DNA of 5,952 bases from Acidobacteriota bacterium (GCA_021789565.1 JAJYJL010000581.1:1-5952); one strand, 5' to 3'; numbered from the stretch's first letter, positions 1 to 5,952 are shown. Translations and numbers: made by a program. Notes: generated by a model from the sequence alone, not told the origin.

Positions 1-300
1 CGCCGTGAATGGCGCCACAACAGAAGCCTTGCCCCCGCTCTTCATTGCAGTCAGCAATGCCCAGGCGCCTAATGCATTCAGGATCCCACCCAAAAAAGCC
101 CATCCAAGACTTTGCGGAGAATAAGTGAAAATCACTCGGCCGGGATAAAGCCACGGCTCCAAGACGAAGAAACCAAGAGCCAGCCAAAGAAGCGCCCATT
201 CCGCCGAAAGGTGGTTTGTCGAAAGTTTCTGCAGCAGGCCGACAATTCCCCACGAAAGTAGAACAACCAGAGAAAACCAGAACCATAAAGGAATGTGCAT
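1..300 (-). CDS. EamA/DMT-family single-domain transporter half, partial (C-terminal end beyond window)
   Basis: The frame reads 100 codons from an ATG at 300 to the left edge with no stop, so the 3' end is missing. The product is very hydrophobic: membrane segments at about residues 6-24, 34-52 and 66-85, with a fourth beginning after 90. The S-G-G at 88-90 followed by K-A-S-V-V matches the S-G-G-S-T-S-I-I at the same place in the neighbouring gene, so the two are paralogous EamA halves. EamA proteins are inner-membrane drug/metabolite transporters, normally ten helices from two fused domains. Here the domains appear to be separate genes. The start is supported by a GAGGTG ribosome binding site at 306-311 that overlaps the stop of the upstream gene, and only 10 bases separate the two genes, so translation is probably coupled. 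The substrate is unknown. Continuation into a second EamA domain left of the window cannot be excluded. Confidence 0.82.
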   Translation of the reverse strand, partial: MHIPLWFWFSLVVLLSWGIVGLLQKLSTNHLSAEWALLWLALGFFVLEPWLYPGRVIFTYSPQSLGWAFLGGILNALGAWALLTAMKSGGKASVVAPFTA

Positions 301-305
301 AGCTC

Positions 306-311
306 CACCTC
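306..311 (-). promoter_or_regulatory. Ribosome binding site overlapping upstream stop codon
   Basis: Read on the minus strand, GAGGTG lies 5 bases before the ATG at 300. Its first base is the last base of the TAG stop (313-311) of the preceding transporter gene. This overlap fixes the start of the second gene and suggests translational coupling of the pair. Confidence 0.6.
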
Positions 312-745
312 TACGAAGCAAAGATGATCATGGCCAGAGCGGCGAACACCAGGCCAACCATCTGAATCCGGGTGAGTCGTTCACGCAAAACAAGGAATGC
401 AAGGACAACCGTAATGACCGGATAGAGTGCAGTGGTAACGGTAATAATGGATGTACTTCCTCCACTCCTATAAGCGGCAAAAAGGGCCAACCCGCCGATC
501 CCTGACAGAACTCCGTTCCCAATGCTGTACGCAATGCCGGTGAGGTTCCTCTCGAACTTCAGTCGCCTGATGACGAGCACAATAAATGCCACGGGAATGA
601 ATCCAAAGGCAAAGATAAACTGCATGCCACTGGCAGAGATTCCCTCCGTCCCCAGCTTTGAAACTAATGCCCAGCCTCCCCAGAAAAAGACACAACATAC
701 CGAATACCAGAACCACTTGGCTCTAAGCGTGTCGGGTATCATCAT
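311..745 (-). CDS. EamA/DMT-family single-domain transporter half
   Basis: A complete 144-residue membrane protein, the length of one EamA domain (half a normal DMT permease). Predicted membrane helices, numbered from the start at 745: about 11-29, 40-59, 69-92, 98-120 and 127-143. The region after helix 3 carries S-G-G (94-96), and the loop between helices 4 and 5 has an R-E-R-L with Glu122, as usual before the last helix of EamA domains. Five helices plus a paralogous gene immediately downstream suggest the two products pair in opposite orientation to form one transporter in the inner membrane. The frame is open to an ATG at 808, but AGGAG at 752-756 sits just upstream of three consecutive ATG codons (748, 745, 742). 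I chose the middle one for spacing (6 bases); 742 is nearly as good. The extra 21 residues from 808 are polar and not transporter-like. The substrate is not deducible. Confidence 0.85.
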   Translation of the reverse strand: MMIPDTLRAKWFWYSVCCVFFWGGWALVSKLGTEGISASGMQFIFAFGFIPVAFIVLVIRRLKFERNLTGIAYSIGNGVLSGIGGLALFAAYRSGGSTSIITVTTALYPVITVVLAFLVLRERLTRIQMVGLVFAALAMIIFAS

Positions 746-751
746 CATCCA

Positions 752-756
752 CTCCT
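752..756 (-). promoter_or_regulatory. Ribosome binding site deciding the transporter start
   Basis: On the minus strand AGGAG precedes three tandem ATG codons with spacers of 3, 6 and 9 bases (starts 748, 745, 742). It argues against the upstream in-frame ATG at 808, which has only a weak GGCGGG directly abutting it. Confidence 0.55.
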
Positions 757-893
757 GAATTGGATTGAAACTAGAGGTGTTGCAATAAACCCGAGCGCGA
801 GAATTCATCCCGCCTGACCTGTATTTGTGGTGCTATCTATTGCCCGAATCAGCGAACATTCCTCTCTGTCCCCGGTTTTGTGCGATGCAATTT

Positions 894-915
894 CAATTCG
901 CAAAAAAGCGATTGC
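894..915. other. Imperfect hairpin in the 270-base gap between oxidoreductase and transporter genes
   Basis: The gap 746-1015 contains no convincing gene on either strand. It holds one small inverted repeat: CAATTCGC and GCGATTG(C) pair over about 7 bp with a one-base bulge around a six-A loop (six T on the minus strand). No T-run follows the stem in either direction, so it is not a standard intrinsic terminator. No clear promoter was recognised in this gap. The element could be incidental. Confidence 0.2.
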
Positions 916-1015
916 AACAGCCCCGGTGGCAGAGCATGGCTCCAAAAGCCAGCCAACAGGCCGGGTCCCAAGGGAAAAAGTGGTCGAGGCACCATTGCAC
1001 GCGGCACCAATCCAG

Positions 1016-2332
1016 TCAGGCCTTCTCCACTACCTGCTCCTTTGCCACATCGAAGTAGTACACCTTGCCATCGCGAAAGGAACGTACAGAAAGCTCGATC
1101 GCGACTTCGACCTTATAACCAAGGTCTGCAGGGCAGTTTGGCTGCTCCCGTGACCGCACACACTCCAGGAAGTTGTCCACGTGTTTGAGGTCGCCCTGGT
1201 TTCCTACGCCGTCGACGCGGACTCGGTCGAACAGGTTTTTCTTCGCGAATTCCACAGTATAAGGCGACTCAGGGAAAATGTCTGCATAATCGCACTGGCG
1301 GGAGGGAGGCCCTTCCCATTCGTCGCTCAGATGGATCGTCGCTTTGGTTCCGCGGATGTTCATTCTGGGTCCATGCTCGTTGACCTGCGAAGACTGGATG
1401 GTCATTGAGAACCTGTTGGGGTAATCGGCGGCCGTCAGGAACGTATCCGGAGTCTGGCGACCGTCGTTATAGACCCACAACCCACCCATACCAGCCACGC
1501 GGGTAGGAAAGTTGTCGGCAACCGCAAAATGGAGCGGTGCCACAACGTGATAATGCAGGTCCGTGGCGATTCCACCTGAGTAGTCCCAGTACTTGCGGAA
1601 ACGGAAGAAGCGGTCTGCATCCCAAGGAATGGAAGGAGCGGGGCCAAGCCACTGCTTCCAATCGATGTGTCCGTCACCCGTTACGTCTGGCCCGGCGGTA
1701 GGATCTATCGACCACCACGGGCCTTCATTCCAGTCACCGTCCGGAGTGTTGCGGCTGTAAGTACCCTGCACGGCAACCACCTGGCCAATCATTCCAGACT
1801 GAATGACGTCGCGAATCTTATGCCAGCGGTCCCACGAGAGTCCCTGCACGCCTACCTGAACCACACGGTTGAGATCCTTTGCCTTATGAGCGACCGCTTT
1901 ACTTTCCTCAACCGTGTGCGTCATGGGCTTCTCGACGTAAACGTCTTTGCCGCTCTCCATTGCTGCGAGAGTAATCGCAGCGTGCCAATGGTCGGGCGTA
2001 GCGACAAAAACCGCATCTATGTCAGAGCGCTGCAGCAGTTCCTGGTGGAGATCGTAGGTCTTCGCTCCCGGTACTTTGTGAGCCGCCATGCCGAGCCGTT
2101 TCTGATATACATCGCACAGCGCGACGATCTCGATGTCTTTCTTGTTGGCGCGGCGCTCAAGGAGCAGGTTCAGATGGTCATGCCCCCGCGCGCCGAGTCC
2201 AATTAAAGCTACGTTGAGTCGGTCATTAGCTGAGTGCATACGACCCACAGCGGGGGTAGCCGCAAAGGCCGCTCCACCCAGAGTAGTCGTCTCCAGAAAA
2301 CTCCTGCGAGATATTCGACGCGACGAATTCAT
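1016..2332 (-). CDS. Tat-exported Gfo/Idh/MocA-family NAD(P)-dependent oxidoreductase
   Basis: A 438-residue protein of typical family length. Residues 1-30 form a twin-arginine signal: S-R-R-S-F-L at 8-13, then a small-residue hydrophobic stretch (about 15-30), so it probably acts in the periplasm with its cofactor loaded before export. The Rossmann domain begins at 39 (VALIGLGARG, 41-50), with C-D at 73-74 after strand two, DHWHA at 114-118 and the family's EKP at 134-136, whose Lys135 is the usual catalytic lysine. The C-terminal alpha/beta domain carries GG-x3-D-x3-H (Gly253-Gly254, Asp258, His262), the other family active-site signature. Relatives oxidise or epimerise sugars, sugar acids or inositols through 3-keto intermediates; the exact substrate is not readable. 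An AAAGGAGG ribosome binding site 8 bases upstream fixes the start. Upstream on the same strand lies a broken DUF1080 gene, a common partner of this oxidoreductase type. Downstream are the transporter halves. Confidence 0.93.
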   Translation of the reverse strand: MNSSRRISRRSFLETTTLGGAAFAATPAVGRMHSANDRLNVALIGLGARGHDHLNLLLERRANKKDIEIVALCDVYQKRLGMAAHKVPGAKTYDLHQELLQRSDIDAVFVATPDHWHAAITLAAMESGKDVYVEKPMTHTVEESKAVAHKAKDLNRVVQVGVQGLSWDRWHKIRDVIQSGMIGQVVAVQGTYSRNTPDGDWNEGPWWSIDPTAGPDVTGDGHIDWKQWLGPAPSIPWDADRFFRFRKYWDYSGGIATDLHYHVVAPLHFAVADNFPTRVAGMGGLWVYNDGRQTPDTFLTAADYPNRFSMTIQSSQVNEHGPRMNIRGTKATIHLSDEWEGPPSRQCDYADIFPESPYTVEFAKKNLFDRVRVDGVGNQGDLKHVDNFLECVRSREQPNCPADLGYKVEVAIELSVRSFRDGKVYYFDVAKEQVVEKA

Positions 2333-2340
2333 GCGTGAAA

Positions 2341-2348
2341 CCTCCTTT
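2341..2348 (-). promoter_or_regulatory. Strong ribosome binding site of the Gfo/Idh/MocA gene
   Basis: On the minus strand AAAGGAGG, close to a perfect Shine-Dalgarno sequence, lies 8 bases before the ATG at 2332. It is the strongest such site in the window. The rest of the 126-base gap up to 2458 shows no promoter I would defend. Confidence 0.75.
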
Positions 2349-2458
2349 GGTTACGCTTCAAATCAAGTGCCTCACCCATCTGCAATCCCCTCCATACAGC
2401 GAAGGAGTACACTGACCTGGATGTATGAGACCCGCTCACCCTTCATTATTCCAGTTGG

Positions 2459-2668
2459 CTATGTTGCCGGAGTGATCTCGATGTTTCGAGAATCCACCCG
2501 CCCTTTCTCGCTCATGTAAAGGTGAATGGGACGCATCAATCCATCATTGATGTCGAGTGTGCCGCCAGTAATCACTGGAATCTCTTGTTGATCGATTACG
2601 GTTTGGCCACGCTGCACCACGGTGATGGTTCGTCCGACGACCATGATACCGAAATTCTGCCAAACTCT
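2459..2668 (-). pseudogene. C-terminal remnant of a DUF1080 (3-keto-disaccharide hydrolase / LamG-like) protein
   Basis: About 69 codons remain, ending in TAG at 2461-2459. The peptide has the characteristic end of DUF1080 proteins: V-W-Q-N-F-G-I, then a beta strand and TVVQRGQTVID, then the E-I-P-x-I-T-G-G-T-L-D turn, a P-I-x-L-Y strand and a closing R-N-I-x-I-T-P. The similarity starts upstream of the first available ATG (2644), at about 2668, and the frame closes at a TAA at 2698-2696. The fragment therefore has no plausible start or ribosome binding site, and most of the usual roughly 200-residue or longer domain is missing. DUF1080 proteins are usually secreted carbohydrate-active enzymes that cleave or handle 3-keto glycosides, and are often encoded beside Gfo/Idh/MocA oxidoreductases, as here. 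The missing 5' part faces the broken end of the GH89 fragment. The family call is from memory of the pattern. Confidence 0.7.
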
Positions 2669-2682
2669 AGAAGCTATTTGGC
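2659..2682. repeat. Short inverted repeat at the remnant junction
   Basis: GCCAAA at 2659-2664 and TTTGGC at 2677-2682 are perfect inverted copies separated by 12 bases. They lie where recognisable DUF1080 coding sequence stops. A 6-bp repeat can occur by chance; its position at the presumed breakpoint is the reason to record it. Confidence 0.25.
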
Positions 2683-2713
2683 TCTGCTGGCATCCTTAGT
2701 TCCCTCAAGGAGG

Positions 2714-3307
2714 ATGCAAGTGCGCCAGCCCTTTACAAGTGTCCGTTTGCTAGGAGGCAGCAAGCGCGATGGCGGAAGTTGGACGGTTGGCATTTGCCCG
2801 GACCACCTTGGAAGTGGGGCTGTGGGCGGCAGCGTTGACCGGCATCTGGCAGAGGCATGTGCAGCGCATAAGGCAGGCGAGGCAGAAATCCGCGATCGGA
2901 AGGCGCAGGAATGTTTCGATGTGCTCCTGCGAATCGATGCCCTGATGAACCTGCGTGAGGACCGGTGTTTGGAGACATGGACCCGCGATGCGCGCCACTG
3001 GGGCCGATATAATGAGGAATCGGTTTATTACGAATCGAACGGCAGGCTGCTCATTACATTCTGGGGCTGGCGCAGACTGGAAGACTACGCTTCACGAGTT
3101 TGGTGGGGACTGATTCGTGACTACTACGTTGGCAGATGGCGTACGTTTTTCCATGGGTTGGCAGACAATAATTCCGAGGCTGCCATGCTATGGGAACAGA
3201 CCTGGCTGGCCACACCTTATAGGCTCACGCAGTCGCTCCCGGTTGCTGACCCTTTGAGCGAGGCCAAAAGTATGCTCAACGTGTGTAAAGGATGGGAAAC
3301 GATCTAA
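2714..3307 (+). pseudogene. C-terminal remnant of a GH89 alpha-N-acetylglucosaminidase (NAGLU family)
   Basis: The last 197 codons match the all-helical C-terminal domain of GH89 enzymes. Numbered from the ATG at 2714, the telling pattern is F-D-V-L-L-R-I-D-A-L at 68-77, W-x3-A-R-x-W-G (89-97), Y-x2-N-x-R-L-L-I-T-F-W-G (106-118), then D-Y-A-S-R-x-W-x-G-L-x2-D-Y-Y-x2-R-W (124-142). GH89 enzymes remove terminal alpha-linked N-acetylglucosamine and are usually over 700 residues. The N-terminal and TIM-barrel domains with the two catalytic glutamates are absent, so this cannot be a working enzyme. The frame stays open upstream to an ATG at 2522, but that part runs antisense across the DUF1080 remnant and is not GH89-like. 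Weak similarity reaches back only to about 2730. The ATG at 2714 directly abuts AAGGAGG with no spacer, so it is a poor start. The gene ends in TAA, 100 bases before the SDR gene. Confidence 0.75.
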
Positions 3308-3407
3308 TTTTTAACCTGCCAGGCCCCCAATGTGGTTTTATCTTCGTACTGGAATTTCCCTGCGAAACGCATTACGCTAACCCGTTCTGCTGGATGGCGA
3401 TCAAAGC

Positions 3408-4196
3408 ATGGCACGGCTCGATGGAAAAGTCGCAGTTGTCACGGGCGGTGGTGGTTCCGGGATCGGTCACGGCATATCCTTGGTGCTTGCCAGACAGGGT
3501 GCGCATGTAATCATTTTCGAAATTGACCTCGAAGCCGCTGAAGAAGTGCGCCTTCAAATCGAAGCCGACGGAGGCAGCGCAACTGCTATTCACGCGGATA
3601 TCAGCCGTTCGGACAACGTTCGCCAAGCCATCGATATGGTCATCGAGGAACACCAGCGCGTAGACATCCTCGTAAATAACGCTGGTATTGGCCTGATCCG
3701 TCCCGTGGCCGAGGTCAGCGAGGAGGAATTCGATCAGTTGGCTGCGATTGACTTGCGCGGGATGTGGCTGTGCTGCAAATATGCGATCCCCCACATGAGG
3801 CGGCAGAAGCAGGGGTCGATTGTCAACATCGCTTCTGTGCACAGCCGTGCAACGCTGCCCCAGTTCGGAATCTACGCGGCTATGAAGGCGGGTGTGGCCG
3901 GGCTGAGCCGAGGGATCGCTGTGCAATATGGGCCGGACGGCATTCGGGCCAATACTGTTTCGCCTGGTTTGGTTGATGGCAAACAGACGCGGAGCATTGT
4001 TGCTCGGTTGACCAAAGATGTGCAGGGATATCTGGACGAATTTGTCCGCTGTGAACAGGCCTTGCCACAACTGATCCAACCCGAAGACATCGGAAACCTT
4101 GTGGCGTTCCTGTCCAGTGACGAAGCGAGGATGATTACAGGCACGGAAATACCCGCTGATGCTGGAATGTGGGTCCAACTGAGCAGCCGGCGTTGA
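3408..4196 (+). CDS. Short-chain dehydrogenase/reductase (classical SDR)
   Basis: A 262-residue cytoplasmic protein of standard classical-SDR length. The N-terminal cofactor loop is T-G-G-G-G-S-G-I-G (12-20), one residue longer than the usual TGx3GxG. Glu38 at the end of strand two suggests NAD(H) over NADP(H). D-I-S (64-66) and N-N-A-G (90-93) follow. The active site has Ser143 and Y-x3-K (Tyr156, Lys160). The fourth residue of the usual N-S-Y-K tetrad, the Asn of the N-L-R-G motif, appears as Asp115 (I-D-L-R-G). The P-G motif at 186-187 and the C-terminal D-I-G-N-L-V-A-F-L-S-S (227-237) are typical. It probably oxidises a secondary alcohol of a sugar acid or similar polyol. It leads a probable operon with the enolase-superfamily gene six bases downstream. 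Its ribosome binding site is weak. The 100-base gap before it has no clear promoter or terminator. Confidence 0.93.
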   Translation: MARLDGKVAVVTGGGGSGIGHGISLVLARQGAHVIIFEIDLEAAEEVRLQIEADGGSATAIHADISRSDNVRQAIDMVIEEHQRVDILVNNAGIGLIRPVAEVSEEEFDQLAAIDLRGMWLCCKYAIPHMRRQKQGSIVNIASVHSRATLPQFGIYAAMKAGVAGLSRGIAVQYGPDGIRANTVSPGLVDGKQTRSIVARLTKDVQGYLDEFVRCEQALPQLIQPEDIGNLVAFLSSDEARMITGTEIPADAGMWVQLSSRR

Positions 4197-4202
4197 GGCA
4201 TT

Positions 4203-5324
4203 GTGCGAATAACTGCGATTGAAAAAATCAAAGTCAGGGTTCCGGCAAGACCCGACACTTTGAACAGCCCCGAAGTCCGGGACCCGATGCACATGCTGGT
4301 TCTGGATGGAAAGGCCTCGTGGCAGATCCAGTTTGACCAGATCTGGAAATATATCTACTGTGTTCAGACTGACGAAGGGTTGGAGGGGTTGGGGGAAAGT
4401 TACCGCGGCGTGAATCCGCAGACCGTTGATGGGATTATCGCCAGTCTGGTTGGCAGCGATCCCCTGCGGATGAACCTACGCAGCCTGCCGATTGCATGGT
4501 CGCGGGAATACGATGGATTCGAGGCTGCCATTTTCGACCTTGTTGGCAAGAAGCTTGGCATACCTGCGTACCGGTTGCTAGGCGGGGCATTTCGCGAATG
4601 TGTAGATGTCGATTACTGGACCGGGAGGCGCACGACAGCTGATGCTATCCGGAAAGCCAAAGAAGGACAGAATGCAGGTTTTGGCGGGATCAAGTTTAAG
4701 TGCAACTTGGAAGATGACGTCGTGGCATGGGCAAAAGGCGTCCGCGAGGCTTGCGGGCCGGCTTTCAGTGTTGTACTCGATCCCAACTGCCGGTTTGACA
4801 GACCTGCCGAAGTAATGCGCCTTTGCCGCGGGCTGGAGCAGGCCGGCAACATCAGATGCCTGGAAGACCCTGTGCCACGTTGGAACCTGGCTTGGTATCG
4901 CTTGTTGCGTGAGAAGACTTCTATCCCGATTGCCTTGCACGTTGCACTTCCTTACATGGAACTGGGACAGATGGTCCAGGACGTGATCAGGGCCATTCAA
5001 CTGGAAGCGGTTGATTATTTCAATTTCAACTGCGGGATTGCGAACTTTGTCCGAATGGCTGACATTGCTGATGCTGCAGGCATTCCCTGCTGGCATGGTA
5101 GTGAGGTTGATCTGGGTATTCTGGAGGCGAGCTACCTGCACGCGTGCGCCGCGACGCGGAACTGCACCTTGCACAGCGACATTTTCGGCCAGCTCGTGCG
5201 CGAGGATGACCTGATTACAGAGCCGATTGAAATTACAAACGGGCGCGCCCGCGTCCCGCAAGAACCGGGGCTTGGTGTAGAACTGGACCCGCGTGCTTTG
5301 GAAAAATATCGTTTGCCGGAGTGA
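4203..5324 (+). CDS. Enolase-superfamily enzyme, mandelate racemase/muconate lactonizing type
   Basis: A 373-residue protein with the two-domain plan of the superfamily. The alpha/beta cap spans roughly 1-115, including V-Q-T-D-E-G-L-E-G-L-G-E (54-65). The barrel follows, with G-I-K-F-K (162-166; Lys164 and Lys166 form the KxK general base), V-L-D-P-N (Asp193, first metal ligand) and C-L-E-D-P (Glu221, second ligand). Asp271 and His298 (C-W-H-G-S-E-V-D-L-G-I) fit the Asp-His dyad of mandelate racemase-like members. The strand that normally ends in G-E with the third carboxylate ligand reads I-P-I-A-L-H-V, so that acid is missing and His246 is the nearest candidate. Such enzymes abstract a proton alpha to a carboxylate, giving dehydration, racemisation or cycloisomerisation; the substrate is unassigned. 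The start is GTG with a GAGG (4195-4198) partly in the SDR stop codon, giving tight coupling to the SDR gene. An acid-sugar dehydratase is one plausible role, but this is not proven. Confidence 0.9.
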   Translation: MRITAIEKIKVRVPARPDTLNSPEVRDPMHMLVLDGKASWQIQFDQIWKYIYCVQTDEGLEGLGESYRGVNPQTVDGIIASLVGSDPLRMNLRSLPIAWSREYDGFEAAIFDLVGKKLGIPAYRLLGGAFRECVDVDYWTGRRTTADAIRKAKEGQNAGFGGIKFKCNLEDDVVAWAKGVREACGPAFSVVLDPNCRFDRPAEVMRLCRGLEQAGNIRCLEDPVPRWNLAWYRLLREKTSIPIALHVALPYMELGQMVQDVIRAIQLEAVDYFNFNCGIANFVRMADIADAAGIPCWHGSEVDLGILEASYLHACAATRNCTLHSDIFGQLVREDDLITEPIEITNGRARVPQEPGLGVELDPRALEKYRLPE

Positions 5325-5406
5325 ATGCTGCTGAGCTGAACGAGCACTTGGTTGGGCTTCGTTTGCGTGCACGGTTGCCAGATCTCAGCCGTGTTAATCT
5401 AAACAC

Positions 5407-5952
5407 ATGATTCTCTACGACCTTACCTCTTCACAAGTATCGAACCTCGATCGGAATGTGGTTGTTGTCATCCCCTTCGGTTCTGTTGAGCAACATAGCC
5501 TTCATCTCCCACTTGGGACGGATTCAATCATAGGCGAGGCTATTGCCCGCCGCCTGGAACGGGAGCTGCCTGAGCAGGTGCTCGTGCTTCCGATGATGTG
5601 GCTTGGCTGCTCGCGGCACCACATGGATTTTGCAGGTTCCCTGACTGCGGAAATCGATACGTTTATCGAAGTCGGTGAGCAGCTTGTATCCAGCATGGCT
5701 GAGCACGGTTTCAAAAACTTTATCCTTCTGAACAGCCACGGAGGCAACACTAACAAAGTTTCTTTGATGGCTGAAAAGCTCCGCTACAAACTCGGACCTG
5801 TCATGAAGGTGGTAGCCGTGACCTACTGGCACCTGATCAGTGAAGAAATCCGGGAAATCCGCGAGACGCCCATCGGCGGCATGGGCCACTCAGGCGAACT
5901 TGAAACATCCATCATGCTGGTGGTCAGGCCGGAACTGGTTCGGAAAGATCTG
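5407..5952 (+). CDS. Creatininase-family amidohydrolase, partial (3' end beyond window)
   Basis: The frame is open for 182 codons to the right edge; family members run about 240-260 residues, so the C-terminal quarter is missing. The signature P-F-G-S-V-E-Q-H (23-30) continues through H-L-P-L-G-T-D (33-39). Glu28, His30 and Asp39 match the metal ligands of creatininase. S-H-G-G-N (110-114) supplies His111, and G-H-S-G-E-L-E-T-S (160-168) is the usual late motif with Glu164 as the likely remaining metal ligand. The family hydrolyses cyclic or linear amides (creatinine, formamide-type intermediates, mycofactocin precursor) in the cytoplasm with two divalent metals. The S-H-G-G-N form is that of the broad family, not true creatininase, so creatinine is an unlikely substrate. 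A TAA at 5395-5397 in frame leaves 5407 as the first ATG. No Shine-Dalgarno sequence precedes it. It lies 82 bases after the enolase-type gene on the same strand and probably belongs to that operon. Confidence 0.92.
   Translation, partial: MILYDLTSSQVSNLDRNVVVVIPFGSVEQHSLHLPLGTDSIIGEAIARRLERELPEQVLVLPMMWLGCSRHHMDFAGSLTAEIDTFIEVGEQLVSSMAEHGFKNFILLNSHGGNTNKVSLMAEKLRYKLGPVMKVVAVTYWHLISEEIREIRETPIGGMGHSGELETSIMLVVRPELVRKDL

Noticed and set aside
894..915. Hairpin considered as an intrinsic terminator of the oxidoreductase gene
   Set aside because: The stem is imperfect and no T-run follows it; the six-T stretch is in the loop.
827..1153. Overlapping small plus-strand frames between the oxidoreductase and transporter genes
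   Set aside because: They extend antisense into the oxidoreductase C-terminus, have no good ribosome binding site and no domain pattern.
1667..2206. A 179-codon open frame on the plus strand
   Set aside because: It is fully antisense to the Gfo/Idh/MocA gene, whose Rossmann motifs cover this stretch.
2696..2760. Search for insertion-sequence ends or target duplications at the remnant junction
   Set aside because: Only a 6-base direct repeat (CAAGTG twice) and short inverted repeats are present. There is no transposase fragment or longer terminal repeat, so a mobile-element cause is not supported.
2769..2942. A short plus-strand frame (ATG at 2769) preceded by AGGAGG
   Set aside because: It is out of frame inside the GH89 remnant and only about 57 codons long. 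The GH89 pattern explains the sequence better.
3372..4292. A 306-codon open frame on the minus strand
   Set aside because: It is antisense to the SDR gene and the start of the enolase-type gene, both with complete family motifs. It shows no recognisable domain and looks like a codon-bias shadow.
4578..5372. A 264-codon open frame on the minus strand
   Set aside because: It lies antisense within the enolase-superfamily gene, is low in recognisable structure and has no family resemblance.

Overview
The window looks like chromosomal DNA from a free-living, polymer-degrading bacterium. An acidobacterial or planctomycete-like host is most likely. That is inferred from gene content (a Tat-exported Gfo/Idh/MocA oxidoreductase next to a DUF1080 remnant, a GH89 remnant and a creatininase-family amidase), not from a marker gene. 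No RNA gene, CRISPR array, intact mobile element or origin was seen.

Left part, minus strand (about 1-2332). Transcription runs right to left: a Gfo/Idh/MocA oxidoreductase (1016-2332) with a twin-arginine signal and a strong ribosome binding site, about 270 bases without a gene, then two consecutive genes each encoding one EamA/DMT transporter half (311-745, and 1-300 running off the left edge). The two halves probably assemble into one inner-membrane permease.

Middle (about 2333-3407). This is a scar. On the minus strand lies only the C-terminal end of a DUF1080 (3-keto-disaccharide hydrolase / LamG-like) protein. On the plus strand lies only the C-terminal helical domain of a GH89 alpha-N-acetylglucosaminidase. 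Both have lost their 5' parts, and the broken ends face each other within about 50-70 bases near 2665-2730. The simplest reading is one deletion that removed the 5' halves and the shared divergent promoter region of two glycan-processing genes.

Right part, plus strand (3408-5952). A probable operon holds a classical SDR oxidoreductase (3408-4196), an enolase-superfamily (mandelate racemase/muconate lactonizing type) enzyme starting with GTG six bases later (4203-5324), and a creatininase-family amidohydrolase (5407 to the right edge). Together they suggest oxidation, dehydration or isomerisation, and ring or amide hydrolysis of a sugar-acid-like or lactone/lactam-like compound. The substrate cannot be read from sequence. 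The oxidoreductase and split permease on the left could belong to the same carbohydrate-use locus.
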